From NCBI RefSeq assembly GCF_001517085.1, contig NZ_LRAC01000141.1:1-64000 (forward strand): 64,000 nt of DNA, read 5' to 3'. This DNA is from Paenibacillus sp. DMB5 (GTDB lineage: Bacteria > Bacillota > Bacilli > Paenibacillales > Paenibacillaceae). This document shows, piece by piece, positions 15,868 through 24,943 of this stretch (positions are counted from its first letter, which is position 1; each line of letters opens with the position of its first letter). Made by a program: the position numbers and the translations under genes. The notes under the pieces are model-generated. The model ran no database searches. It saw only the letters and a program-made list of their open reading frames with translations, and was not told the DNA's origin.

Positions 15868-17166
15868 CTATTTGTTGATGAAGCCTTTGTAATGGCGTTT
15901 GATCAATTGGCTCTCGATCTGCTTCATCGTATCCAGTGCTACACCGACCACGATCAACAGCGCGGTACCGCCAATCTGCACCTGCCGCGGCAAGCCGGAC
16001 AGGGAACCGAAGAGTACAGGCAAGACAGAAATAACAGCCAGGAAAAGGGCACCGGACATGGTCAGGCGCGACATTACTCTGGTCAAATACTTCTCAGTTG
16101 CTTTACCCGGACGGATACCAGGAATGTAACCACCGTTCTTCTTCATGTTGTCAGCCATCTGCTGCGGGTTCATCTGGACAAACGTGTAGAAGAACGTAAA
16201 TCCGATGATCATGATTACATACAGTACCATCCCTAGCGGCTTATCATGAGCAAGATTGTTGGTGATCCATTTAGCCCATTCATGCGTTGACCAAAAGCTC
16301 GAGATTACAATTGGAAATTGAAGCAGTGAAACGGCAAAGATAACCGGAATTACACCTGCCGCATTGATTTTAAGCGGAATGTGTGTATTCTGTCCACCGT
16401 ACATTTTGTTACCGACCACGCGTTTGGCATATTGTACAGGAATCTTACGGATACCTTGTTGAACAAAGATAACCCCTGTAATAATACCCACAATCACGAT
16501 CAGTATAATAACGACTTTAAGAATATTCAGGAACACCTGATCCGGCTGAATAAAGCTTGATTGCGCCGTAGTCGTGATATATCCCGGGATGGCGGCGACG
16601 ATTCCCGCAAAAATCAGGATCGAAATCCCGTTTCCTATTCCCTTTTCAGTGATCTGTTCACCAAGCCACATCAGGAACGATGTACCCGCAGTCAGTATGA
16701 TCGCGATCAGCAGGTAATCCGCAAAGGTTGCATTTGGAATCATCTCAGTGCCGTAGATCCGGTTAAACCCGATTGAGGTCGCAAACGCTTGAATCAGACC
16801 GAGTACGACTGTACCGTAACGGGTGATTTGTGCCAGTTGCTTTTTCCCGTGCTCCCCTTGCTTAGCCCATTCGGCAAACTTAGGAATAACATCCATCGAG
16901 AGCAATTGCACTATGATGGATGCTGTGATGTACGGGTAAATACTAATCGCAAAAATCGAGAAGTTTTTGAGCGCTCCGCCCGAGAAGGTGTTCAAAAGAC
17001 CCATCAAAGCTTCGCCGCTTTGATTTGTTGATTCCAGCACTTCTTTGTTCACACCGGGAACCGGTACAAACGAACCGATGCGGTAGATGATCAGAACGAA
17101 CAGGGTAAACAGGATCTTTTTGCGCAAATCTTCAACATGCCATATATTCTTAAGCGTCTTGAACAT
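15868..17166 (-). CDS. secY: Sec translocase subunit SecY
   Basis: Central pore of the Sec protein-export channel, a membrane protein of 432 residues with ten hydrophobic segments. The plug and signature regions GVNKEVLES, YPYITASIIVQLL and the C-terminal loop GYIPGIRPGKATEKYL are present. Its ATG overlaps the rplO stop by one base (TAATG), implying translational coupling. Partner SecE is encoded at 46601-46792. Confidence 0.97.
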   Translation of the reverse strand: MFKTLKNIWHVEDLRKKILFTLFVLIIYRIGSFVPVPGVNKEVLESTNQSGEALMGLLNTFSGGALKNFSIFAISIYPYITASIIVQLLSMDVIPKFAEWAKQGEHGKKQLAQITRYGTVVLGLIQAFATSIGFNRIYGTEMIPNATFADYLLIAIILTAGTSFLMWLGEQITEKGIGNGISILIFAGIVAAIPGYITTTAQSSFIQPDQVFLNILKVVIILIVIVGIITGVIFVQQGIRKIPVQYAKRVVGNKMYGGQNTHIPLKINAAGVIPVIFAVSLLQFPIVISSFWSTHEWAKWITNNLAHDKPLGMVLYVIMIIGFTFFYTFVQMNPQQMADNMKKNGGYIPGIRPGKATEKYLTRVMSRLTMSGALFLAVISVLPVLFGSLSGLPRQVQIGGTALLIVVGVALDTMKQIESQLIKRHYKGFINK

Positions 17167-17606
17167 TAGATCACCTCGGTTTTACCGCCGGCAGCCTCGA
17201 TTTTCTCTACCGCAGATTGAGAGAACTTATTTGCTTGTACAGTCAATTTAACGGCCAGTTCGCCATTACCGAGGATCTTGATGCCGCTCTTGGAATTCTT
17301 GACAACACCAGTTTCAATCAGCAACTGTGGAGTCACTTCAGTTCCTTCAGCAAAGCTATTCAGATCTTCCAGGTTCACAATCGCATACTCTTTACGGGTA
17401 GGATTGATGAAACCACGTTTAGGCAGACGACGATAGAGCGGGTTTTGACCACCCTCGAAGCCAGGACGAACACCACCGCCGGAACGGGAGTTCTGACCTT
17501 TATGACCGCGTCCGGACGTTTTACCGTTACCGCTACTTGGTCCGCGACCAACGCGGTTGCGTTCTTTGCGGGATCCAGGAGCTGGAGCAAGTTCATGTAA
17601 CTTCAT
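17166..17606 (-). CDS. rplO: 50S ribosomal protein uL15
   Basis: The 146-residue 50S protein has the Gly/Arg-rich N-terminal extension (GRGPSSGNGKTSGRGHKGQ) and the GFEGGQNPLYRRLPKRGF segment. The ATG at 17606 follows AAGGAGGTG by 6 bases; the in-frame GTG three codons earlier overlaps that site. Confidence 0.97.
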   Translation of the reverse strand: MKLHELAPAPGSRKERNRVGRGPSSGNGKTSGRGHKGQNSRSGGGVRPGFEGGQNPLYRRLPKRGFINPTRKEYAIVNLEDLNSFAEGTEVTPQLLIETGVVKNSKSGIKILGNGELAVKLTVQANKFSQSAVEKIEAAGGKTEVI

Positions 17607-17647
17607 CGTTTGCACCTCCTTATGTTTTGTTAATTTATGCGAGGCAT

Positions 17648-17833
17648 TTAGCCTTCAATTTCTGTTACGGACAGCAAATGGCTCACTTTGTTGATCATTC
17701 CGCGAATTGCAGGAGTGTCATTGTGAACCACGGTCGAGTTGGTTTTGCCCAGGCCGAGCGTCTTAACAGTAACACGTTGTGTCTGTGGACGACCGATTAC
17801 ACTACGAACGAGGGTAATTTGCAATTTAGCCAT
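17648..17833 (-). CDS. rpmD: 50S ribosomal protein uL30
   Basis: The 61-residue protein contains the family pattern LVRSVIGRPQTQRVTVKTLGLGK. It lies between rpsE and rplO in the spc operon. Length is normal for bacterial L30. Confidence 0.96.
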   Translation of the reverse strand: MAKLQITLVRSVIGRPQTQRVTVKTLGLGKTNSTVVHNDTPAIRGMINKVSHLLSVTEIEG

Positions 17834-17847
17834 TGACGTTCCCCTCC

Positions 17848-18345
17848 TTAACCGCGTAATTCTTCGACAGATTTGCCGCGAAGCTTCGCGACTTCTTCAA
17901 TGCGCTTCAGGCGGGAAAGACCCTCCAAAGTTGCATTGACCATGTTCATGGAATTCGAAGAACCCAAAGATTTTGTCAAGATGTCGCCAACGCCTGCCAA
18001 TTCCAGTACCGCACGAACAGGACCGCCGGCGATAACGCCAGTACCTTCGGAAGCTGGTTTCAGCAGCACGCGTCCTGCGCCGAAATGTCCAGTAACGAGG
18101 TGAGGAATCGAAGTTCCTACGATTGGAATGTGAATCAGGTTTTTCTTGGCGTCTTCAATGCCTTTACGGATGGCATCCGGAACTTCACCGGCTTTACCAA
18201 TACCCGCACCGACATAGCCGTTGCCGTCGCCCACAACAACAAGTGCACTAAAGCTGAAACGGCGTCCGCCTTTTACAACTTTTGCTACACGGTTGATGTG
18301 TACAACTCTTTCAGTCAGCTCTAAACTGTTCGGATCTATACGCAA
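17848..18345 (-). CDS. rpsE: 30S ribosomal protein uS5
   Basis: The 165-residue protein has an N-terminal double-stranded RNA-binding fold (LVVVGDGNGYVGAGIGKAGE) and a C-terminal S5 fold; it contributes to decoding accuracy. The start is TTG with AAGGAGGTT 6 bases upstream. No spectinomycin-resistance change is evident in the loop near VKGGRRFSF. Confidence 0.96.
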   Translation of the reverse strand: MRIDPNSLELTERVVHINRVAKVVKGGRRFSFSALVVVGDGNGYVGAGIGKAGEVPDAIRKGIEDAKKNLIHIPIVGTSIPHLVTGHFGAGRVLLKPASEGTGVIAGGPVRAVLELAGVGDILTKSLGSSNSMNMVNATLEGLSRLKRIEEVAKLRGKSVEELRG

Positions 18346-18371
18346 GTCGTTAACCTCCTTTTAGAAATATT

Positions 18372-18749
18372 CTAGAATTCAAGACCAGCTTCGCGAGCTG
18401 CATCAGCCAAAGCCTGAATCCGTCCATGGTACAGGTATCCGCCGCGGTCAAATACAACCACTGCATAACCCTTTGCTTTAGCGCGCTCAGCGATCAGTTG
18501 ACCTACTTTGCTTGCAGCTTCAACGCTGCCGCCATTGCCGATTGTTGCGCTCAGTTCTTTATCCAGAGTGGAGGCAGATACCAGAGTAACACCAGCCACG
18601 TCATCGATCAATTGAGCATAGATGTGTTTCGCAGAACGGAACACGTTCAAACGTGGACGCTCAACAGTTCCCTGGATCTTCTTACGAACACGCAGGTGTC
18701 TTTTGAGACGAGCCTTGTTTTTGTCCTCTTTTGTAATCATGACTTCCAT
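18372..18749 (-). CDS. rplR: 50S ribosomal protein uL18
   Basis: 5S rRNA-binding protein of 122-125 residues, with MITKEDKNKARLKRHLRVRK and RLNVFRSAKHIYAQLIDD. Two ATG codons three apart are possible. AAGGGAG is closer to the first, but family alignments favour the second (18740). Confidence 0.96.
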   Translation of the reverse strand: MEVMITKEDKNKARLKRHLRVRKKIQGTVERPRLNVFRSAKHIYAQLIDDVAGVTLVSASTLDKELSATIGNGGSVEAASKVGQLIAERAKAKGYAVVVFDRGGYLYHGRIQALADAAREAGLEF

Positions 18750-18828
18750 TTCACTCCCTTCAGTTTGCTGCAGAGCAGCTTCACTTTACGATGCACGGGG
18801 TATCTTATTGTGAAGAAGAGTAAGCCGA

Positions 18829-19371
18829 TTATTTCTTCTTACCGGCTTTACCTTCCTTACGGATAATACGCTCGCCTTCGTACTTAATACCTTTACCCTT
18901 ATACGGTTCTGGTTCACGAACGGAACGGATCTTGGCAGCATAAGCGCCAACGCGTTCTTTGTCGATACCTTTAACGATGATCTTCGTGTTCGCAGGAACT
19001 TCGAACTCGATGCCCGCTTCCGGTGTAATTTCAACCGGGTGGGAGTAACCAACGTTCAGAACGATTTTATCTCCGGATTTGCTTGCACGATATCCGACCC
19101 CAACCAGCTCCAGAGATTTCGAGAAACCTTCAGTCACACCGCTTACCATGTTGCTGACAACGGAGCGGGTTGTGCCGTGAAGTGAACGATGCAATTTGTT
19201 ATCCGACGGGCGAACAACGGTGATTTCGTTATTTTCAACTGTAACCTTCATGTCTTTATGAAGTTCACGAGTCAAAGTGCCTTTAGGACCTTTTACTGTA
19301 ATAACGGTGTTGTCCAGAGTGACATCTACACCGCTAGGTACTGCGATTGGTTTGCGACCAATACGAGACAT
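18829..19371 (-). CDS. rplF: 50S ribosomal protein uL6
   Basis: The 180-residue protein has two repeated L6 domains, starting SRIGRKPIAVPSGV and ending with the EPYKGKGIKYEGE signature. The ATG at 19371 follows AAGGAGGTG by 7 bases; the GTG three codons upstream is rejected. Confidence 0.97.
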   Translation of the reverse strand: MSRIGRKPIAVPSGVDVTLDNTVITVKGPKGTLTRELHKDMKVTVENNEITVVRPSDNKLHRSLHGTTRSVVSNMVSGVTEGFSKSLELVGVGYRASKSGDKIVLNVGYSHPVEITPEAGIEFEVPANTKIIVKGIDKERVGAYAAKIRSVREPEPYKGKGIKYEGERIIRKEGKAGKKK

Positions 19372-19401
19372 GTGTTGCACCTCCTTATCTTGTGACGTTT
19401 A

Positions 19402-19800
19402 TTACCATACGTAGCAGACAACTTCTCCGCCGGATTTGGATTGACGAGCTTCTTTGTCGGTCATAACTCCCTTAGATGTGGAGATAATCGCGATTCCAAG
19501 GCCACCGAGTACACGTGGTACTTCGTTGCTCTTCGTGTAAACACGAAGACCTGGCTTACTGATTCTTTTCAGACCAGAGATAACGCGCTCTTGGTTAGGG
19601 CCGTATTTCAAGAAGATACGGATAATCCCTTGTTTGCTATCTTCAACGAATTCAGCATCACGAATGAAGCCTTCACGCTTCAGAATGTCCGCGATTTGTT
19701 TCTTCATAGTAGAAGCAGGCATTTCTACTGTCTCGTGACGCACAATGTTAGCGTTACGAATACGAGTAAGCATATCTGCAATAGGATCAGACATAGTCAT
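19402..19800 (-). CDS. rpsH: 30S ribosomal protein uS8
   Basis: Central-domain assembly protein of 132 residues, with start MTMSDPIADMLTRIRNAN and the C-terminal RVLGGLGIAIISTSKGVMTD. The ATG follows GGAGGT by 8 bases. The gene order rplE-rpsZ-rpsH-rplF is standard. Confidence 0.97.
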   Translation of the reverse strand: MTMSDPIADMLTRIRNANIVRHETVEMPASTMKKQIADILKREGFIRDAEFVEDSKQGIIRIFLKYGPNQERVISGLKRISKPGLRVYTKSNEVPRVLGGLGIAIISTSKGVMTDKEARQSKSGGEVVCYVW

Positions 19801-19832
19801 GTGTGTAAACCTCCTTCCCGGTTATAGATCTC

Positions 19833-20018
19833 TTACCAACTTGCTTTTTTCACGCCAGGGATCTGGCCTTTATAAGCTAACTCACGGAAACAAATTCTGC
19901 AAATTTTGAACTTCTGCAGTACCGAATGTGGACGACCGCAACGCTCGCAACGTGTGTATGCACGTACTTTGAACTTAGGTTCGCGTTGTTGTTTAACTTT
20001 CATCGAAGTTTTTGCCAC
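19833..20018 (-). CDS. rpsZ: 30S ribosomal protein uS14, zinc (type Z) form
   Basis: A 61-residue short S14 with the zinc ribbon C-x2-C-x12-C-x2-C in CERCGRPHSV and KICRICF. This is the zinc-dependent form; no zinc-free paralogue lies in this window. Confidence 0.96.
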   Translation of the reverse strand: MAKTSMKVKQQREPKFKVRAYTRCERCGRPHSVLQKFKICRICFRELAYKGQIPGVKKASW

Positions 20019-20062
20019 TTTAGCCTGACACCTCCTAAACAGTTTCGGAGAAATATTGATTC

Positions 20063-20605
20063 TTATTTAGAGAAAGGCATTCCCAGCTGGTTCAGCAGCT
20101 CACGGGATTCCTCATCCGTCTTTGCAGTAGTTACGATAACGATGTCCATACCGCGGACCTTATCAACTTTATCATACTCGATTTCCGGGAAGATCAGTTG
20201 TTCTTTAAGACCAAGCGTGTAGTTACCACGGCCGTCAAAGGCTTTAGTGGATACACCGCGGAAGTCACGTACGCGTGGAAGCGTTACGTTGAACAATTTG
20301 TCCAGGAAGTAGTACATACGCTCGCCGCGCAGTGTTACTTTTACCCCGATCGGCATGTTTTCGCGCAGTTTGAAACCGGCGATGGATTTCTTAGCTTTAG
20401 TGATAACAGGCTTTTGACCAGAGATCAATTGCATGTCGTTAACTGCAGCATCAAGTACTTTGGAGTTCTGAACAGCGTCACCCACACCCATGTTGATGAC
20501 AACCTTCTCGATCTTAGGTACTTGCATAACAGTTGTATAGTTGAACTTCTGCATCAGAGCAGGTGTAATTTCATTCAAATAACGTTCTTTCATTCTTGCT
20601 GCCAT
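20063..20605 (-). CDS. rplE: 50S ribosomal protein uL5
   Basis: 5S rRNA-binding protein of the central protuberance, 180 residues, with VVINMGVGDAVQNSK, GQKPVITKAKKSIAGFKLR and the GMDIVIVTTAKTDEE ending. Full length within the spc operon. Confidence 0.97.
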   Translation of the reverse strand: MAARMKERYLNEITPALMQKFNYTTVMQVPKIEKVVINMGVGDAVQNSKVLDAAVNDMQLISGQKPVITKAKKSIAGFKLRENMPIGVKVTLRGERMYYFLDKLFNVTLPRVRDFRGVSTKAFDGRGNYTLGLKEQLIFPEIEYDKVDKVRGMDIVIVTTAKTDEESRELLNQLGMPFSK

Positions 20606-20634
20606 GAAGATTTACCTCCTTTCTTTAGGACTAA

Positions 20635-20988
20635 TTAGTCGATAATCTCTCCGGATCTCTTAGCTACCCGAACCTTCTTACCGTTATCGAGCACTTTGTA
20701 ACCGATACGTGTTACTTTACCGCTCTTCGGATCGATGTGCATTACGTTGGACACATGGATCGAAGCTTCCTGCTCGATGATTCCGCCTTGCGGATTCAGC
20801 TGGTTAGGCTTCTGGTGTTTTTTCACCATGTTTACGCCTTCTACCAGTACGCGGTTTTCGCGAGGATAAGCAGCGATGACACGGCCTTTTTTACCTTTGT
20901 CTTTCCCGCTGATCACAAGCACCACATCATCTTTTTTAACGTGCAGTTTATTGTTATGGGATTCCAGAACTTTTTTCACTCTAGGCAT
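20635..20988 (-). CDS. rplX: 50S ribosomal protein uL24
   Basis: Assembly-initiating 50S protein of 117 residues with a KOW domain (VKKDDVVLVISGKDKGKKGRV) and NMVKKHQKPNQLNPQGGI. It follows rplN by 59 bases. Confidence 0.97.
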   Translation of the reverse strand: MPRVKKVLESHNNKLHVKKDDVVLVISGKDKGKKGRVIAAYPRENRVLVEGVNMVKKHQKPNQLNPQGGIIEQEASIHVSNVMHIDPKSGKVTRIGYKVLDNGKKVRVAKRSGEIID

Positions 20989-21047
20989 TGATTACACCTC
21001 CTATGACTAAACCTTCTCAGTACTTCACGTTACACTGTGGTAACTTA

Positions 21048-21416
21048 TTAGATTACTTCCGGTGCCAAGGAAACGATCTTCATGTAGTCTTTATCGCGGA
21101 GTTCGCGAGCAACTGGTCCGAAAATACGTGTTCCGCGCGGGCTTCTGTCGTCTTTAACAACAACAGCTGCGTTTTCGTCGAATGAAATGTAAGATCCGTC
21201 TTTACGGCGTACCGAACGTTTTGTACGAACAACTACCGCTTTAACAACATCACCTTTTTTGACAACGCCGCCTGGTGTTGCTTGTTTTACGGAACAAACG
21301 ATCAGATCACCGATTGCTGCTGTACGGCGTCCAGTACCACCCAGTACGCGGATACACATCAGTTCCTTCGCACCAGAGTTGTCAGCCACATGCAAACGTG
21401 TAAATGGTTGAATCAT
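21048..21416 (-). CDS. rplN: 50S ribosomal protein uL14
   Basis: The 122-residue intersubunit protein has MIQPFTRLHVADNSGAKELM and the RGTRIFGPVARELRDKDYMKI ending. It is one of the most conserved 50S proteins and full length. Confidence 0.98.
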   Translation of the reverse strand: MIQPFTRLHVADNSGAKELMCIRVLGGTGRRTAAIGDLIVCSVKQATPGGVVKKGDVVKAVVVRTKRSVRRKDGSYISFDENAAVVVKDDRSPRGTRIFGPVARELRDKDYMKIVSLAPEVI

Positions 21417-21454
21417 TATTAATTTCCTCCTTCCGGAAAAACTTTCTGATTATC

Positions 21455-21721
21455 TTAGATGATAACCGCTTTTTCAACCACTTCAACCAGTCTCCAGCGT
21501 TTGTCTTTGGAGAGCGGACGAGTTTCCATGATTTTCACGGTGTCACCAATTTTAGCTACGTTCTCTTCATCATGTGCCTTGAATTTCTTCGTGGACTTGA
21601 TGCGTTTGTGGTACAGGTCATGCTTTTTATAAGTTTCAACAGCAATTACGATGGTTTTATCCATTTTGTCGCTGACCACTTTACCGATCTGCACTTTACG
21701 TGCGTTACGTTCTTCGCTCAT
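21455..21721 (-). CDS. rpsQ: 30S ribosomal protein uS17
   Basis: OB-fold 30S assembly protein, 88 residues, with QIGKVVSDKMDKTIVIAVE and GDTVKIMETRPLSKDKRWRL. It lies between rpmC and rplN. Confidence 0.97.
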   Translation of the reverse strand: MSEERNARKVQIGKVVSDKMDKTIVIAVETYKKHDLYHKRIKSTKKFKAHDEENVAKIGDTVKIMETRPLSKDKRWRLVEVVEKAVII

Positions 21722-21765
21722 AGTTAGCCTCCTTCCTGATTACGGACCTATTGATCCGCCCTCGC

Positions 21766-21963
21766 TTAACTAATCCCAAGTACTCTTTGATGGATAACGG
21801 TTTTAGCACGAGCTATTTCCTTGCGCACATCACGAATCCGAGTCGGGTTATCCAGCTGGCCAGTAGCCAATTGGAAACGGAGATTGAAGAGCTCTTCCTT
21901 GAAACCGGCGATCTTCTGTTCAATCTCAGCAGTGGTTAAGTTGCGAAGTTCATTAGCTTTCAT
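21766..21963 (-). CDS. rpmC: 50S ribosomal protein uL29
   Basis: The 65-residue helical protein sits at the exit tunnel, next to trigger-factor docking sites. Start MKANELRNLTTAEIEQK matches the family. The chosen ATG at 21963 overlaps the end of rplP by 11 bases, with GGTGGTGA upstream. Confidence 0.96.
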   Translation of the reverse strand: MKANELRNLTTAEIEQKIAGFKEELFNLRFQLATGQLDNPTRIRDVRKEIARAKTVIHQRVLGIS

Positions 21964-22387
21964 TTGCTTCACCACCCACTTCTTCACGTTTCACAAACTT
22001 AGTCTTAACAGGCAGCTTGTGAGCGGCAAGACGCATCGCTTCACGAGCGATTTCTTCCGACACGCCTCCGAGTTCGAACATAATCTTGCCCGGTTTAACT
22101 ACGGCTACCCATTTCTCAACGTTACCTTTACCACTACCCATACGAACCTCAAGAGGCTTCTGAGTAATTGGCTTATCTGGGAAAATCTTAATCCAAACCT
22201 GACCACCACGTTTGATGTAACGTGTCATCGCAATACGGGCAGCTTCGATCTGACGGTTAGTGATCCAAGATGGCTCCAGAGCTTGCAGACCGAATTCGCC
22301 GAAGTTGAGCTCAGTGCCGCCTTTTGCCATACCTTTCATGTGACCGCGTTGTTGCTTGCGGTGTTTAACGCGCTTTGGTACCAACAT
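21953..22387 (-). CDS. rplP: 50S ribosomal protein uL16
   Basis: The 144-residue protein supports A-site tRNA placement. It starts MLVPKRVKHRKQQRG and has the conserved RQIEAARIAMTRYIKRGG and the RMGSGKG segment. It follows rpsC by two bases, indicating coupling. Confidence 0.97.
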   Translation of the reverse strand: MLVPKRVKHRKQQRGHMKGMAKGGTELNFGEFGLQALEPSWITNRQIEAARIAMTRYIKRGGQVWIKIFPDKPITQKPLEVRMGSGKGNVEKWVAVVKPGKIMFELGGVSEEIAREAMRLAAHKLPVKTKFVKREEVGGEANES

Positions 22388-22389
22388 GA

Positions 22390-23055
22390 TTAGTTGCCTC
22401 CTTCCTGAGCAGCTTGTTTCTTAGCTGGGGGAAGAACTTCTCCACGGTAGATCCATACTTTTACACCGATACGGCCGTAAGTAGTATGTGCTTCAGCCGT
22501 TCCGTAGTCGATATCGGCACGAAGCGTATGAAGTGGAACTGTTCCTTCGCTGTAACCTTCTGAACGGGCAATCTCAGCGCCGCCAAGACGTCCGCCAACT
22601 TGAGTTTTGATTCCTTTTGCGCCGGAACGCATAGTTCTTTGAATCGCTTGTTTCAGAGCACGACGGAACGATACACGACGTTCCAATTGTTGTGCAATGC
22701 TTTCAGCTACGAGAATAGCATCCAGTTCAGGGTGCTTAATTTCGTTGATGTTGATGTGTACTTTTTTGCCGCCGGCGATAGCTGTAACTGCGCTGCGAAG
22801 TACTTCTACTTCTGCTCCGCCTTTACCAATTACCATACCTGGCTTAGCAGTGTGAATTGTAACGTTTACCCGGCTTGCCGCTCTTTCGATCTCGATGCGG
22901 GAAACAGAGGAATCCTTCAACTTGCCTTTAAGGTATTCCCGGATTTTGACGTCTTCCATTAAAAGAGTACCGAAATCTTTGCCTGCATACCATTTAGATT
23001 CCCAATCGCGAATGACACCGATTCGGAGTCCGACTGGATTTACCTTTTGACCCAC
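22390..23055 (-). CDS. rpsC: 30S ribosomal protein uS3
   Basis: The 221-residue protein at the mRNA entry site has an N-terminal KH domain (GMVIGKGGAEVEVLR) and the C-terminal S3 domain (GRLGGAEIARSE). Full length. Confidence 0.98.
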   Translation of the reverse strand: MGQKVNPVGLRIGVIRDWESKWYAGKDFGTLLMEDVKIREYLKGKLKDSSVSRIEIERAASRVNVTIHTAKPGMVIGKGGAEVEVLRSAVTAIAGGKKVHININEIKHPELDAILVAESIAQQLERRVSFRRALKQAIQRTMRSGAKGIKTQVGGRLGGAEIARSEGYSEGTVPLHTLRADIDYGTAEAHTTYGRIGVKVWIYRGEVLPPAKKQAAQEGGN

Positions 23056-23068
23056 GTGTTATCCCTCC

Positions 23069-23401
23069 TTATTTCTCAGATACCACCAAAGTAATGTGGC
23101 TGGTACGTTTATTGATCCGGCTTGCACGGCCCATGGCGCGCGGACGGAAACGTTTCATTGTAGGACCCTGGTTAACGAATACTTCGCTAACGAACAGACT
23201 GTTCACGTCCATGGAGTAGTTGTGCTCAGCATTGGCAATAGCCGAGTTAAGCAGCTTTTCTACTACTGGAGAAGCGGACTTTGGAGTGTGGCGAAGAATT
23301 GCAATAGCTTCCCCCACTTGCTTGCCGCGAATCAAGTCAACAACCAGTTTCGCTTTACGAGCAGAAATCCGCACCGATCTAGCATGTGCTTTTGCTTCCA
23401 T
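23069..23401 (-). CDS. rplV: 50S ribosomal protein uL22
   Basis: The 110-residue protein has a beta-hairpin lining the exit tunnel (PTMKRFRPRAMGRAS). The hairpin looks wild type, without the insertions or deletions tied to macrolide resistance. Confidence 0.97.
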   Translation of the reverse strand: MEAKAHARSVRISARKAKLVVDLIRGKQVGEAIAILRHTPKSASPVVEKLLNSAIANAEHNYSMDVNSLFVSEVFVNQGPTMKRFRPRAMGRASRINKRTSHITLVVSEK

Positions 23402-23434
23402 TTATTTTCCCTCCTCTCGAACGAAGACCTGTAA

Positions 23435-23713
23435 TTATCTTCTTGTTTTCTTATCGTCACCCGCGTGGCCTTTGTAAGTACGTGTTGGCGCGAACTCGCC
23501 CAATTTGTGACCTACCATATCTTCCGTTACGTATACTGGCACGTGTTTGCGGCCGTCATATACACCAAACGTATGTCCGATAAACTGAGGGAAAATAGTT
23601 GAGCGACGGGACCAGGTTTTTACTACGACTTTCTTGTCTGCCGCGTTCAGTTCCTCAACTTTTTTCAGCAGGTAGCCATCAATGAACGGCCCCTTTTTTA
23701 AACTGCGACCCAT
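23435..23713 (-). CDS. rpsS: 30S ribosomal protein uS19
   Basis: Head protein of 92 residues with the canonical start MGRSLKKGPFIDGYLLKKVE and the TWSRRSTIFPQFIGHT segment. It lies between rplB and rplV. Confidence 0.98.
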   Translation of the reverse strand: MGRSLKKGPFIDGYLLKKVEELNAADKKVVVKTWSRRSTIFPQFIGHTFGVYDGRKHVPVYVTEDMVGHKLGEFAPTRTYKGHAGDDKKTRR

Positions 23714-23791
23714 GTATGAATCCTCCCTTCATCCGGTTCTTCAAACCGCGAATTCGACGCTTCGCGTTAAGCTGACTTATAGAGAAGCGTC

Positions 23792-24622
23792 TTATTTCGT
23801 GCGGCGGCGAACGATATATTTATCAGATGCCTTGTTTTTCTTACGCGTTTTGTAACCAAGGGTTGGTTTGCCCCAAGGAGACATAGGCGATTTCCGTCCG
23901 ATTGGAGCGCGGCCTTCACCACCACCGTGTGGGTGATCGTTAGGGTTCATTACTACCCCGCGAACTTCAGGACGTTGGCCGAGCCAGCGACTGCGTCCGG
24001 CTTTACCGATTTTGATCAGCTCGTGATCTTCGTTACCTACGGAACCGATTGTTGCACGGCATACGCTGAGAATTCTGCGAACCTCACCGGATGTCAGACG
24101 AACGGATACGTATTTTTCTTCTTTACCCAGCAATTGAGCTTCAGTACCGGCAGCGCGAACCAGCTGTCCGCCTTTACCTGGTTTCAACTCGATGTTGTGG
24201 ATAACTGTACCAACCGGAATGTTTTCCAGTGGAAGTGCGTTACCAATTTTGATGTCGGCTGCAGGGCCGGACTCAACTTTATCCCCAACTTTAAGTCCTT
24301 TAGGAGCGAGGATGTAGCGTTTCTCTCCATCGGCATAGTGGATCAAAGCAATATTGGAAGTACGGTTCGGGTCATACTCGATTGTAGCAACGCTACCTGG
24401 TATGCCGTCTTTAGTCCGTTTGAAGTCGATGATACGGTATTTACGTTTGTGTCCGCCGCCGTGGTGACGAACCGTAATTTTACCTTGGTTGTTACGTCCC
24501 GCTTTTTTACTCAGCGGCGCAAGCAACGATTTCTCAGGCTGGTTTGTTGTGATTTCTTCAAACGTAGACACGGACATTCCGCGTCTTGCCGGAGAGGTCG
24601 GTTTGTACTTTTTGATTGGCAC
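23792..24622 (-). CDS. rplB: 50S ribosomal protein uL2
   Basis: The 276-residue protein lies near the peptidyl-transferase centre and is needed for subunit joining. It shows the conserved GRNNQGKITVRHHGGGHKRK region and the C-terminal MNPNDHPHGGGEGR containing the critical His. Confidence 0.98.
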   Translation of the reverse strand: MPIKKYKPTSPARRGMSVSTFEEITTNQPEKSLLAPLSKKAGRNNQGKITVRHHGGGHKRKYRIIDFKRTKDGIPGSVATIEYDPNRTSNIALIHYADGEKRYILAPKGLKVGDKVESGPAADIKIGNALPLENIPVGTVIHNIELKPGKGGQLVRAAGTEAQLLGKEEKYVSVRLTSGEVRRILSVCRATIGSVGNEDHELIKIGKAGRSRWLGQRPEVRGVVMNPNDHPHGGGEGRAPIGRKSPMSPWGKPTLGYKTRKKNKASDKYIVRRRTK

Positions 24623-24649
24623 TATAGTTCCCTCCTTACTTTAAGAGTA

Positions 24650-24943
24650 TTATTCTACCGCTTCAAAGAACTCAAGCGGCTTGCTGTCCGGGCTAAGCTT
24701 AACGATGGCTTTTTTCCACTCTGGAGTGTATCCGGAGTATTTGCCGTAACGTTTCAGTTTACCAGGTACGCGCATAGTGTTCACACTAACGACTTTTACT
24801 TTGAAAATAGCCTCAACGGCTTTTTTGATTTCGGTCTTATTAGCACGGATATCCACTTCAAAAGCATATTTCAATTCGCTCATGTAGTCGGATGTGCGTT
24901 CCGTAATCACCGGACGTTTGATAATATCACGAGGATCTTTCAT
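24650..24943 (-). CDS. rplW: 50S ribosomal protein uL23
   Basis: The 97-residue protein forms the exit-tunnel docking site for trigger factor and SRP. It starts MKDPRDIIKRPVITERT. Its ATG overlaps the rplD stop by one base (TAATG). Confidence 0.97.
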   Translation of the reverse strand: MKDPRDIIKRPVITERTSDYMSELKYAFEVDIRANKTEIKKAVEAIFKVKVVSVNTMRVPGKLKRYGKYSGYTPEWKKAIVKLSPDSKPLEFFEAVE